Of a stretch of 40,890 nt of DNA, positions 33,154 to 40,890 are shown piece after piece (positions within the stretch are counted from its first letter, which is position 1; each line of letters opens with the position of its first letter). The stretch spans positions 1-40,890 of the forward strand of contig CANPYG010000014.1 of the NCBI GenBank assembly GCA_947588205.1, in the 5' to 3' direction. Made by a program: the position numbers and the translations under genes. The notes under the pieces are model-generated. The model had not been told where the DNA came from and made no database searches. It worked only from the letters and a program-made list of their open reading frames with translations. The stretch is from an uncultured Acetatifactor sp. Its GTDB lineage: Bacteria > Bacillota > Clostridia > Lachnospirales > Lachnospiraceae.

Positions 33154-34581
33154 TTATACCGGATAAGCCCCATTCTTGGTATCCGCCTGGGTCATATCCA
33201 CCTTCTCCTGCTGCGCCTGACGATATTTGAAGAAGTCCATTGCAACCTGAGGGAAAAGGGCATAGCTTAAAACGTCCTCATCCTGCTGCTTATATTCCTT
33301 CATCTCGCTCTCCAGCTTATCCATTTCATTCTCAAGCAGGTCGGCATAGCGGCAGGTAATCCTCTCTTCACCCGGAATTACCTTATCGACCACTTCCTGA
33401 CTCATAGGCTTGATGGTCTGACCATACTCGCCGCGCAGCACTGCCTTCGTCTCCTTGGTAGCCATCTTGTAACGCTCTCCCATCAGCACATTGAACACCG
33501 CCTGGGTACCGACAATCTGGGAAGAAGGGGTAACAAGGGGCGGCTCGCCCAGGTCCTTACGCACGCGGGGGATCTCCTGCAGCACATCATAGTATCTGTC
33601 TTCCGCATTCTGCTCCTTCAACTGGCTCACCATGTTGGAAAGCATACCGCCGGGTACCTGATAAAGCAGGGTCTTGATGTCCACGCCCATCACCTTCGGA
33701 TTCAGCAGACCGTTCTTTAAGCACTCATCCCTGTAAGGTCTGAAGTAATCCGCGATCTCGGCCAACAGGTTCTGGTCAAAGCCGGTATCATAAGGAGTTC
33801 CACGGAAGGTCTCCACCATAACCTCAGTAGCAGGCTGGGAGGTTCCCAATGCGAAGGGGCTCATGGCGGTATCGATTACGTCAACGCCCGCCTCAACGGC
33901 TTTCAGATATGTCATGCTGGCAACGCCGGAGGTATAATGGGTATGCAGCTGGATGGGAAGCTTGGTGGCGCTCTTCATGGCCTTAATCATCTCGCTGGCC
34001 TTATAAGGAACCAGCAGACCTGCCATATCCTTGATACAGATGGAATCTGCGCCCATCTCCTCGATTCTCTTGGCGGTATTCATCCAATATTCCAAAGTAT
34101 ATGCGTCTCCCAGGGTATAGGACAGGGCAACCTGCGCATGGCCTCTGCCCTCCTGTACCTTGAACTTGTTGGTAGCGTCTACTGCCGCCTGCAGGTTGCG
34201 CAGGTCGTTGAAGCAGTCAAAAATACGAATGATATCAATACCATTGGCGATGGACTTCTGTACAAAATTCTCCACCACATCATCCGCGTAAGGTCTGTAG
34301 CCCAGGATGTTCTGTCCGCGGAACAGCATCTGCAGCTTAGTATGCTTAAAGCCGTCGCGAAGCTTTCTCAGTCTGTCCCAGGGATCTTCCTTCAGGAAAC
34401 GAAGGGAAGCATCGAAGGTAGCGCCGCCCCAGCACTCTACGGAATGGTAACCGACCTGATCCATCTTATCCACAATGGGGAGCATGAACTCGGTAGGCAT
34501 TCTGGTAGCGATCAGAGACTGATGGGCATCGCGCAGTATCGTTTCCGTTATTTTAATCGGTTTCTTTACTTGTTCTGACAT
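33154..34581 (-). CDS. oadA: Oxaloacetate decarboxylase alpha-type carboxyltransferase (5S-like), no biotin domain
   Basis: 475 aa from ATG 34581 (GGAGG 8 nt upstream; a GTG at 34596 is less likely). It has the DRE-TIM/HMGL-like carboxyltransferase domain with ILRDAHQSLIATR, SICIKDMAGLL (region of the carboxylated Lys) and QLHTHYTSG metal-binding histidines, then the conserved carboxylase domain. The C-terminal biotin domain found in many OadA proteins is absent; a separate biotin carrier is encoded at 35927-36310. It transfers CO2 from oxaloacetate to biotin. It is last in the operon, 103 nt after oadB, with a small hairpin (CGGACC/GGTCCG, 34645-34665) between. Confidence 0.94.
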   Translation of the reverse strand: MSEQVKKPIKITETILRDAHQSLIATRMPTEFMLPIVDKMDQVGYHSVECWGGATFDASLRFLKEDPWDRLRKLRDGFKHTKLQMLFRGQNILGYRPYADDVVENFVQKSIANGIDIIRIFDCFNDLRNLQAAVDATNKFKVQEGRGHAQVALSYTLGDAYTLEYWMNTAKRIEEMGADSICIKDMAGLLVPYKASEMIKAMKSATKLPIQLHTHYTSGVASMTYLKAVEAGVDVIDTAMSPFALGTSQPATEVMVETFRGTPYDTGFDQNLLAEIADYFRPYRDECLKNGLLNPKVMGVDIKTLLYQVPGGMLSNMVSQLKEQNAEDRYYDVLQEIPRVRKDLGEPPLVTPSSQIVGTQAVFNVLMGERYKMATKETKAVLRGEYGQTIKPMSQEVVDKVIPGEERITCRYADLLENEMDKLESEMKEYKQQDEDVLSYALFPQVAMDFFKYRQAQQEKVDMTQADTKNGAYPV

Positions 34582-34684
34582 TTCTTTTTCCTCCACATAA
34601 TTGATGGGAAAATCACATCTGGCAGGATGCGCTTCCTCTACTTCCGGACCGCGTCGAAGGGTCCGCTCTTATCTCTCTTAGCTC

Positions 34685-35836
34685 TTAGAATACTCCGAAA
34701 ATGGCCATAAAGGTTCCTGCCGCCACTGCCGTTCCGATTACGCCGGCCACGTTAGGACCCATGGCGTGCATCAGAAGGAAATTGGTAGGATCAGCCTCAG
34801 CGCCTACCTTCTGGGATACACGGGCAGCCATAGGCACTGCGGACACACCCGCAGAACCGATCAGAGGATTCACCTTACCATGGGTGGCAATGCACATCAG
34901 CTTACCGAACAGCACACCTGCCGCAGTACCGAACATAAAGGCGATCAGTCCAAGGATGACGATTCCGATGGTCTCCCAGTTCAGGAAAGCTTCTGCGCTG
35001 GTGGTTGCGCCTACGGAAGTGCCCAGCAGGATTACCACGATATACATCAAAGCATTGGAAGCGGTCTCCTGCAGCTGTCTTACCACGCCGGACTCCCTGA
35101 ACAGGTTACCTAACATCAGCATACCAACCAAGGGAGCCGTGGTAGGAAGGATCAGGCATACCACAATGGTAACGATGATCGGGAAGAGGATCCTCTCCAG
35201 CTTGGAAACAGGACGAAGCTGCGCCATCTTGATCTTACGTTCCTTTTCCGTTGTCAGCAGCTTCATGATAGGAGGCTGTATAATCGGCACCAGAGACATG
35301 TAAGAATATGCCGCAACCGCGATGGGGCCCAAAATAGCCGTCTGCCCCAGCTTACTTGCAAGGAAGATGGAGGTAGGACCGTCCGCGCCGCCGATGATGG
35401 AAATGGCAGCGGCCGCCATATCGTTGAAGCCCATTCCGATCGCTCCGAAATAAGCGGCGAAGATACCGAACTGCGCCGCGGCCCCCAGAAGGAAGCTCTT
35501 AGGATTGGCGATCAGGGGACCGAAGTCCGTCATGGCGCCCACGCCCATAAAGATCAGGGACGGCAGGATCGCCCATTCATCCAGCACATAGAAGTAATAC
35601 AACAAGCCGCCTGTCCCGTTCGCTGACTCTTCAAAGCTCATCATGATGTCAGGATAGATATTCACAAGCAGCATACCAAATGCAATCGGGGTCAAAAGAA
35701 GCGGTTCAAACCCCTTTGCAATCGCCAAATAAAGGAAAACACATGCAACAAGGATCATCAGATAATTTCCCCACGTCAGGTTAAAAAACGCTGTCTGATG
35801 AATCAGATTGTCCAGTGTTGTAACTATATATTCCAT
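34685..35836 (-). CDS. oadB: Sodium-pumping decarboxylase beta subunit
   Basis: 383 aa from ATG 35836 (AGGAGG 7 nt upstream). A multi-pass membrane protein of the OadB/MmdB/GcdB family, with the signature [17 protein letters not shown] (the Asp is required for Na+ transport) and a Gly/Asn-rich C-terminal half. It decarboxylates carboxybiotin and exports Na+. The family is shared by oxaloacetate, methylmalonyl-CoA and glutaconyl-CoA decarboxylases, so it does not by itself define the substrate. Confidence 0.94.
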   Translation of the reverse strand: MEYIVTTLDNLIHQTAFFNLTWGNYLMILVACVFLYLAIAKGFEPLLLTPIAFGMLLVNIYPDIMMSFEESANGTGGLLYYFYVLDEWAILPSLIFMGVGAMTDFGPLIANPKSFLLGAAAQFGIFAAYFGAIGMGFNDMAAAAISIIGGADGPTSIFLASKLGQTAILGPIAVAAYSYMSLVPIIQPPIMKLLTTEKERKIKMAQLRPVSKLERILFPIIVTIVVCLILPTTAPLVGMLMLGNLFRESGVVRQLQETASNALMYIVVILLGTSVGATTSAEAFLNWETIGIVILGLIAFMFGTAAGVLFGKLMCIATHGKVNPLIGSAGVSAVPMAARVSQKVGAEADPTNFLLMHAMGPNVAGVIGTAVAAGTFMAIFGVF

Positions 35837-35926
35837 TTGTTGACCTCCTGTTGTGTTATCGCGTTGCAAATGACCGGCTCTTCAGGCAGACGCGTCCGCC
35901 CGGCGATCCGGTTTCGGACACGATGA

Positions 35927-36310
35927 TCAGTTCATGGTTGCGAGTAAAGCACCAGCTTCAACAGGGTCGCCAACAGCAACGTCAATGCTTGCAACGGTTC
36001 CGTCCTGAGGAGCAACCACAGGGATCTCCATCTTCATCGCCTCAATGATCACCACAGGATCGCCTGCCTTTACAGCCTGACCAACCTTGCCTTCAATCTT
36101 AAACACCTTGCCTGCCGCGCCTGCTTCGATACGGACGCTGCCTGCCGCGCCTGCCGCCTTAGGTGCCGGAGCCGCCGCTGCGGGCGCTGCCTTGGGTGCC
36201 GCCTTAGGCGCTGCGGGGGCCTTTGCCGCTACAGGTGCCCCTGTGGAAGCTCCCTCCTCTACTACTACGTCATATACGTTTCCATTTACGGTAATGGTGT
36301 AATTTTTCAT
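35927..36310 (-). CDS. Biotin carrier protein of the decarboxylase complex
   Basis: 127 aa from ATG 36310 (GGAGG 8 nt upstream). An N-terminal MKNYTITVNGNVYDVVVEEG strand pair and an Ala/Pro/Lys-rich flexible linker (about 24-55) are followed by a biotinyl domain with EAMKMEIP; Lys93 carries biotin. It carries CO2 from the carboxyltransferase to the membrane beta subunit (MmdC/GcdC or 1.3S type). Encoded between OadG-like and OadB subunits. Confidence 0.94.
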   Translation of the reverse strand: MKNYTITVNGNVYDVVVEEGASTGAPVAAKAPAAPKAAPKAAPAAAAPAPKAAGAAGSVRIEAGAAGKVFKIEGKVGQAVKAGDPVVIIEAMKMEIPVVAPQDGTVASIDVAVGDPVEAGALLATMN

Positions 36311-36331
36311 TTTATTATCCTCCATTTTCTT

Positions 36332-37129
36332 TTAGCGTCTGCTTCTATTCACTTTACGGATGCTTCTCACAACGAAGCCATCTGTAGTAACTGCACCTTC
36401 ACTGGCAGCGATCGCTGCGGCGATCACCGCAACAAGCTCCAGGTCATCCGTCTCATCCGATACCTCTTCTACTGCTTCCTGTACGGGCGCAGGTGCCGGC
36501 GTCTTCGCCTCTTCGGCCGCCTGCGGCTTCTTCTTCATCTTATCCTGCGCTATGGAAATGAACTTAAAGCAGTAAATCACAAGACTGATCAAAATCAGCA
36601 CCGCGAATACGGTTCCCATGCCGAGCAAAGTATTTAACGCGGCCTTTACCATCAGTTCACCCATGGTAGAAACCGGATTCAGGGAGATGGATTCCAGGGT
36701 AAAGAACATATCATTGGACAAAACCACTTCTGCTTCCGCATCCTTAAGCTCCCCGTCGATCTGTACGTTCACAACGATCTGGTTCCCATCAACGACCGCT
36801 TCCGCCTCTCCGATCGATACAATGCTTCCGATGGACTCAAGGCCGGATTCAAAAGAAGATATTCCCTTTGCTACTGCATTGCCATCAGAATTCAGACTGT
36901 AATTTGTTCCAATGCTGTATTCGATCTCCTCCGCAGTATACTCGTCAATGATATCTTTTGCGCCGTTTTCAACCAGATCCTGGAACAAGGGAATGATCTG
37001 CTCAGTCGCATGCTGCTTTGCAATATCGACCTTCTGCTGCATATAATCTGTCAGCTTTTCTTCACCGCCACAGGCCGTCAACCCGAAGATGCAGGCAATC
37101 GTACATATTAAGGCTAAATATTTTTTCAT
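36332..37129 (-). CDS. OadG-like small subunit with lipoprotein signal
   Basis: 265 aa from ATG 37129 (AAGGG about 10 nt upstream). A lipoprotein signal (IFGLTAC, lipobox Cys near residue 19) precedes an extracytoplasmic domain (about 25-150). One membrane helix (TLLGMGTVFAVLILISLVIY) and a Pro/Ala/Glu-rich cytoplasmic tail typical of OadG/MmdD follow. The extra lipoprotein-like domain makes it about three times longer than a usual OadG (about 80-100 aa). In the family the subunit stabilises the complex. The lipobox plus a membrane helix gives two membrane attachments. Confidence 0.85.
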   Translation of the reverse strand: MKKYLALICTIACIFGLTACGGEEKLTDYMQQKVDIAKQHATEQIIPLFQDLVENGAKDIIDEYTAEEIEYSIGTNYSLNSDGNAVAKGISSFESGLESIGSIVSIGEAEAVVDGNQIVVNVQIDGELKDAEAEVVLSNDMFFTLESISLNPVSTMGELMVKAALNTLLGMGTVFAVLILISLVIYCFKFISIAQDKMKKKPQAAEEAKTPAPAPVQEAVEEVSDETDDLELVAVIAAAIAASEGAVTTDGFVVRSIRKVNRSRR

Positions 37130-37145
37130 CTTGATATCACCCTTT

Positions 37146-38576
37146 CTAGACTGTGCCATGCTTTTTATCCGGACGGTCTTCCCTCTTGGTATACAGCATC
37201 TCGAAAGCCCCGATCACATACTTCCTGGTCTCTGCTGCCTCCACAATCTGGTCCACATATCCTCTCCTTGCAGCGCTTGCAACGCTTGTCTGCAATGCTG
37301 CATATTCCGCGGCCTTTTCATTGATCACGTCTGCGCCCTTGCCTTCATACATGATCTTCGCCGCAAGCTTCGCATCCATGGTGCCGATCTCAGCGTTCGG
37401 CCATGCCATCACGATATCTGCCCCGATCGCCTTGGAATTCATCGCCACATAGGCGGTGCCGTACGCCTTGCCCACCACCACATTTACCTTAGGAACGGTA
37501 GCGTTTGCAAAAGCGTAGGTCAGCTTTGCCGCAGCCTTGGCAATGGCTTTCTCAGAAGCGATTGTCGCCTCATAACCTTTTACGTTGGTCAGGGTCAGGA
37601 CCGGAATCTCAAACGCGTCGCAGAAATTCACGAAATCAGCCGCCTTCTCACAGCCTTCCACGCCAAGCACCGCATCCAGCTTCTCCGATACATTGCCTTC
37701 CTCATCCAGGATCTCGCTTCTATTGGCAACCGCTCCAACCGTAATGCCGTTTAACTTTAAGAAGCCTGTCACCATATTCCTGCCATAGTCCTTCTTCACT
37801 TCAAAAAAGCGGTTGTCGTCAGCAAGAATGGAAAGGGCAACCGAGGTATCGCCTGCACATCCTGCAAGCTCCTCATTCACTCTGTTCAGGTCATCCCCGC
37901 ATTCCTCAATATTGCCGCCATCCTCACAGTTTGCCGGGAGCAGGCCCACCAGCTCTCTGATCTGGGCGAGAATGCCCTCCTCATCTGCCACCACATCCAC
38001 AATACCGCTCTCCCTGGACTGGAACTCAGCTGTAGAGGTGTCGTTCTTTGTGATCACATTGCCGTCCAGGGCATTGGGAGCGTTCACGAACAGCCTTGCA
38101 TTCTTCCCCTCCATAAAGGTGAAGTCCGTCAGGGGCGGGAATAACCCTAAGCCTCCGCCGCAGTTGCCAAAGATTGCAGTGATCTGAGGAATCACGCCGG
38201 AAGCTAAAGACTGCTTCGCATAGATCTCGCCGAAGGCATTCAGGGCATCCGTCGCTTCCTGCAGACGAAGTCCTGCGCTGTCCACCAGTCCGATGATCGG
38301 CGCGCCCATTTTCATTGCCATGTCATAGAGACGGGTGATCTTCTTCGCATGCATCTCGCCGATGGAACCGTTCATCACGCCCGCATCCTGGCTGTAGACA
38401 TACACAAGACTGCCATCAATCACTCCATAGCCTGTGATGCATCCGTCTGAGGGAAGCTCACCAGGCTTCATGTTGAAATCTGTAGCCCTTGCCGTTACAA
38501 GTCCGCCGATTTCAACAAAACTGTTGTCGTCGAGTAAAGCTGTGATTCTTTGACTCGCTTTTGAATTGGTACTCAT
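37146..38576 (-). CDS. Acyl-CoA carboxyltransferase (methylmalonyl-CoA decarboxylase alpha / 12S-like)
   Basis: 476 aa. A crotonase-fold carboxyltransferase of the MmdA/PccB/12S group: GCITGYGVIDGSLVYVYSQD, SAGLRLQEATDAL, FGNCGGGLGL (N-terminal half) and ANRSEIL, YEATIASEKA, AWPNAEIGTM (C-terminal half). It is shorter than most MmdA (about 510 aa) and has AWPNAEIGTMD in place of the usual AVMGPEGA-type loop. First gene of the operon; GGAGGG about 9 nt before ATG. Having both 12S-like and 5S-like partners with one biotin carrier recalls transcarboxylase. Substrate is not certain. Confidence 0.9.
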   Translation of the reverse strand: MSTNSKASQRITALLDDNSFVEIGGLVTARATDFNMKPGELPSDGCITGYGVIDGSLVYVYSQDAGVMNGSIGEMHAKKITRLYDMAMKMGAPIIGLVDSAGLRLQEATDALNAFGEIYAKQSLASGVIPQITAIFGNCGGGLGLFPPLTDFTFMEGKNARLFVNAPNALDGNVITKNDTSTAEFQSRESGIVDVVADEEGILAQIRELVGLLPANCEDGGNIEECGDDLNRVNEELAGCAGDTSVALSILADDNRFFEVKKDYGRNMVTGFLKLNGITVGAVANRSEILDEEGNVSEKLDAVLGVEGCEKAADFVNFCDAFEIPVLTLTNVKGYEATIASEKAIAKAAAKLTYAFANATVPKVNVVVGKAYGTAYVAMNSKAIGADIVMAWPNAEIGTMDAKLAAKIMYEGKGADVINEKAAEYAALQTSVASAARRGYVDQIVEAAETRKYVIGAFEMLYTKREDRPDKKHGTV

Positions 38577-38681
38577 GTTTTTCAGCCCTCCGTTTATAAT
38601 AAATGAAAAACTTATTAATTCGAGGCAGGCACTACACCCAATATCTTGTATGCAAATGCCCCCATGATTAATCTATTTAGT

Positions 38682-38690
38682 ATTATAACA
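38682..38690 (-). promoter_or_regulatory. Extended -10 promoter of the decarboxylase operon
   Basis: On the minus strand, TGTTATAAT: a perfect TATAAT (38682-38687) with TG one base upstream. No good -35 at 16-18 nt, but the upstream region is strongly T-rich. The start would be near 38675, leaving a leader of about 100 nt. Confidence 0.6.
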
Positions 38691-38778
38691 CAAAAAAAAC
38701 AACTCGCATAGCATGAATTGCAAAATTTTCAAAATATTTACAAGTTTCAGAAAAACTCTGTGCAATTCCTTTCGTTTC

Positions 38779-38787
38779 TGATATGAT
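38779..38787 (+). promoter_or_regulatory. Extended -10 promoter of the PHP phosphatase gene
   Basis: TGATATGAT: TATGAT at 38782-38787 with TG at 38779-38780. The -35 is weak (TGTGCA region near 38759). The start would be near 38794, about 30 nt before the ATG. Confidence 0.5.
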
Positions 38788-38823
38788 TATTCCCAGAGAA
38801 AAACAAAAACGAGGTATTTTACC

Positions 38824-39642
38824 ATGAAAATAACGGCGGACTGCCATCTGCATACCTCCCATTCCGGGGATAGTGATGCGCCCATGGGAAAAATGGTCCT
38901 TCGGGGGATCGAACTGGGGCTGACGCATATGTGCTTCACAGAGCATAATGATTTCGATTATCCGTTTTCCGCGCAGGAGGAGAAGAACATTTTCCTGCTC
39001 GACACCGTTCCATACCTGCAGGAACTGAATGTTTACCGGGAAAAATATGCGGGGCAGATCAATCTCCTTTTTGGGGCGGAGCTCGGCCTGCAGCCGCAGA
39101 TTGCCCGGAAGAACGCCGAATATGTAGGAAGCTATGATTTTGATTTCATCATAGGCTCCTCCCATGTCTGCCATGGAAAGGATCCCTATTATCCGTCTTT
39201 TTTTGAGGGGCGCAGGGAGGAAGATGCCTATGGGGAATACTTCTCTTCCATTATAGAGAATATCCGCGTTTTCCAGGATTTTGATGTCTATGGGCACCTG
39301 GATTATGTGGTGCGCTACGGACCGGACAAAGACAGGAATTATTCTTATGAAAAATACAGGGAAATTTTTGATGAGATCCTCACCCTGCTGATCGGGAAAG
39401 GAAAGGGAATCGAGCTTAATACCGGGGGCGTAAAAAAAGGACTGCGTGAGCTTCACCCCTGCACAGGAATCCTGCGCAGATACCGCGAGCTGGGCGGCGA
39501 GATCATCACCATAGGCTCCGACGCCCATGGGCCTGCCGGAATTGCAGATTCCTTTTTGAGGGCGGAGGAAATTTTAAAGGCGTGCGGATTCCGTTACTAT
39601 ACAGTCTTCGAAAAGCGCACGCCTCAGTTTTTCAAGATATGA
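38824..39642 (+). CDS. PHP-family phosphatase, probable histidinol-phosphatase
   Basis: 272 aa. PHP metal-binding motifs run in order: DCHLHTSHSGD (residues 6-16), EHNDFDYPF, GAELGLQP, GSSHVCHGKDP, GHLDYVVRYG and IGSDAHGP near the C-terminus. The length and motifs fit the HisK/HisJ histidinol-phosphatases; a role in histidine synthesis is likely but no his genes are nearby, so another phosphoester substrate is possible. GAGGT lies about 9 nt upstream of the ATG. It is divergent from the decarboxylase operon. Confidence 0.88.
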   Translation: MKITADCHLHTSHSGDSDAPMGKMVLRGIELGLTHMCFTEHNDFDYPFSAQEEKNIFLLDTVPYLQELNVYREKYAGQINLLFGAELGLQPQIARKNAEYVGSYDFDFIIGSSHVCHGKDPYYPSFFEGRREEDAYGEYFSSIIENIRVFQDFDVYGHLDYVVRYGPDKDRNYSYEKYREIFDEILTLLIGKGKGIELNTGGVKKGLRELHPCTGILRRYRELGGEIITIGSDAHGPAGIADSFLRAEEILKACGFRYYTVFEKRTPQFFKI

Positions 39643-39658
39643 TTTCACCACGATACGA

Positions 39659-40192
39659 TCAGTTGCAAAGCACCACGATTTTCCCGGGCGTGGTCTGCGC
39701 CGGGATGCTTCTGGTCGTATTCTCATAAAACACCACCAGATCATGCTCCGCAGGGCTTCCCAGGAACTTCTGGTTATTGGTGGTCAGCACTTCCACACTG
39801 CGGTCCAAATTTAACTGCAGGGTCTGGCTCTCATTAACCAGAAACCTGTTAAAATATCCTACTGCGGCAAACATTCCGTTCCTTTTTACCGGGATCACCA
39901 CCGCTGCGCTGAACTGGGGCGGATAGATCAGGATTGCCGGGGCGTCCGCCAGGTAATAAAACGCCGCCCTCATTCCTTCCTTCAGCGTGATGAAGTCAGC
40001 CACATAGGTCATGGGCGTCACGGTAAAGTTGGTGATATTACCGTTATCGTCCTCCACAGTTACAAACATCGTACAGCCTTTATTCTGCCGGCTGGTCATC
40101 CTGACAGCCTCAATATTCACGATCATGCCTTCCACAAACAGGTAACGCGGATGATCCGATCCATTCTGATTCATTGGCATTCCAGGGATCAT
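39659..40192 (-). CDS. Conserved-looking hypothetical protein
   Basis: 177 aa, not recognised. The product is soluble, with no signal peptide or membrane helix; the predicted character is mainly beta strands (YLFVEGMIVNIEAVRM, CTMFVTVEDDNGNITNFTV, AAVVIPVKRNGMFAAVGYFN). The first half has an OB-fold-like strand pattern, which is a guess. A good ribosome site (AAAGGAG, 5-nt spacing) and codon use like its neighbours support a real gene. It lies 80 nt downstream of mnmA on the same strand. Confidence 0.7.
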   Translation of the reverse strand: MIPGMPMNQNGSDHPRYLFVEGMIVNIEAVRMTSRQNKGCTMFVTVEDDNGNITNFTVTPMTYVADFITLKEGMRAAFYYLADAPAILIYPPQFSAAVVIPVKRNGMFAAVGYFNRFLVNESQTLQLNLDRSVEVLTTNNQKFLGSPAEHDLVVFYENTTRSIPAQTTPGKIVVLCN

Positions 40193-40272
40193 AGCTTCTC
40201 CTTTCTCTTAAAATTCCCTCAGACAATTCCGAAATTTATGCGGTTTCGCAGTTATCTGATCAAATTCCCTGC

Positions 40273-40890
40273 TTATATCATATGATGCCCTGAAAGAATG
40301 GTTCCACCTCCCAGAACATATTCCCCGTCATAAAAAACGACTGCCTGGCCCGGCGTCGCCGCCCTCACGGGGCGCTCGAAGCTGCAGAGGACCTCATCCC
40401 TTCCCGTTTTTTCAATCCTACAATACTCCCCGGGGTGATTGTACCTGATCTTGGCAAGCACACGCCTGGGTTTCTCCAGCTCCTCTATTGCCATCCAGTT
40501 CAGGCTGTCGCAACGGACCCTTGTCGTAAGAAGCTCTTCCTTTTCCCCGACCACCACTTCGTCCGTGTCCGGCCGGATATCCGTGACAAAAACACGGTGT
40601 CCCATGGGGAGGGTGAGTCCTCTCCGTTGCCCGATGGTATAATGGGTGATCCCCTTATGCTGTCCCAGTATTTTACCGTCGGAGGTGACAAAATTCCCCG
40701 GACCAGGGACCCGCTCCCCCGCCTCCCTTTCAATGAAAGCCGCATAATCGTTATCCGGCACAAAACAGATCTCCTGGCTGTCCGGCTTATGCGCGACCGG
40801 GAGGGAAAGCCCTTCCGCGAGGGCGCGGACCTCCTCCTTGGTATACTTACCCTCATGCCGATAGGGGAGTATACCGGGAGGGAAAGCCCT
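40273..40890 (-). CDS. mnmA: tRNA-specific 2-thiouridylase MnmA, C-terminal part (runs off the window)
   Basis: At least 206 codons are open to the window edge; the N-terminal ATPase half lies outside. It makes 2-thiouridine at the wobble position of Lys/Glu/Gln tRNAs. Visible parts: KYTKEEVRALAE, HKPDSQEICFVPD with the catalytic Cys, GQHKGITHYTIGQRRGL, and the C-terminal barrel with ATPGQAVVFYDGEYVLGGG. Just before KYTKEEV the frame reads LPYRHEG, which is not the expected P-(I/L)-G; an adjacent frame gives SPIG there. With an 18-bp direct repeat at the edge, this hints at a frameshift or an assembly fault. Confidence 0.88.
   Translation of the reverse strand, partial: RAFPPGILPYRHEGKYTKEEVRALAEGLSLPVAHKPDSQEICFVPDNDYAAFIEREAGERVPGPGNFVTSDGKILGQHKGITHYTIGQRRGLTLPMGHRVFVTDIRPDTDEVVVGEKEELLTTRVRCDSLNWMAIEELEKPRRVLAKIRYNHPGEYCRIEKTGRDEVLCSFERPVRAATPGQAVVFYDGEYVLGGGTILSGHHMI

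Noticed and set aside
38683..39528. 281-aa minus-strand frame opposite the PHP phosphatase gene
   Set aside because: Antisense shadow; the plus-strand frame has all PHP motifs, a promoter and a ribosome site.
1..40890. CRISPR arrays, tRNA or rRNA genes
   Set aside because: No regularly spaced identical repeats with unique spacers and no tRNA-like cloverleaf or T-loop signature was seen in the intergenic regions, reading by eye.

Overview
The window looks like the chromosome of an anaerobic, gut-type Clostridia, most likely a Lachnospiraceae member. The evidence is a complete rnfCDGEAB operon, a decarboxylase-type sodium pump operon, cmk-ispH-S1 gene order, strong AGGAGG ribosome sites, moderate G+C, and a large secreted M60 (mucin-type) peptidase. 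Genus cannot be settled from the sequence alone. No rRNA, tRNA or CRISPR array was seen.

Layout. 1-1925: a short tandem repeat array, an extended -10 promoter and citrate synthase, closed by a hairpin shared with the convergent island. 1952-10115 (minus strand): a six-gene phospho-signalling island of two near-identical Ser/Thr kinases, an FHA protein, two PP2C phosphatases, and a membrane protein with a trypsin-like domain outside and an FHA domain inside. 10235-10518: a 284-bp segment bounded by perfect 19-bp inverted repeats, directly abutting a tyrosine recombinase gene (10515-11357). 11428-13179: threonine synthase and a palindromic MITE-like repeat. 13178-19342: a cell-wall hydrolase and the Rnf complex. 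19537-25753: a YprB-like nuclease, then rpiR-type regulator, flavoprotein, cmk, ispH and rpsA-like genes. 25835-33013: a membrane-anchored cohesin-like protein and a dockerin-bearing M60 peptidase. 33154-38576: a biotin-dependent decarboxylase/carboxyltransferase operon. 38824-40890: a PHP phosphatase, an unknown protein, and a truncated mnmA.

Main discovery candidate: the kinase/FHA/PP2C island appears to be under a DNA-inversion (phase-variable) promoter switch. The best promoter in the invertible segment currently points away from the kinases and into the 3' end of the recombinase gene, so the sequenced molecule is probably in the OFF state. Inversion would point it at the kinase operon through a leader of about 175 nt. 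This would make a whole protein-phosphorylation system, including a transmembrane protease-FHA protein, heterogeneous between cells of one clone. The promoter calls are inference; the repeats, spacing and recombinase are directly visible.

Energy theme: Rnf (ferredoxin:NAD+ ion pump) and the Na+-pump decarboxylase operon lie in one window and could feed the same ion gradient. Surface theme: the M60 peptidase and its neighbour may form a two-protein, cohesin-dockerin surface assembly aimed at host glycoproteins.
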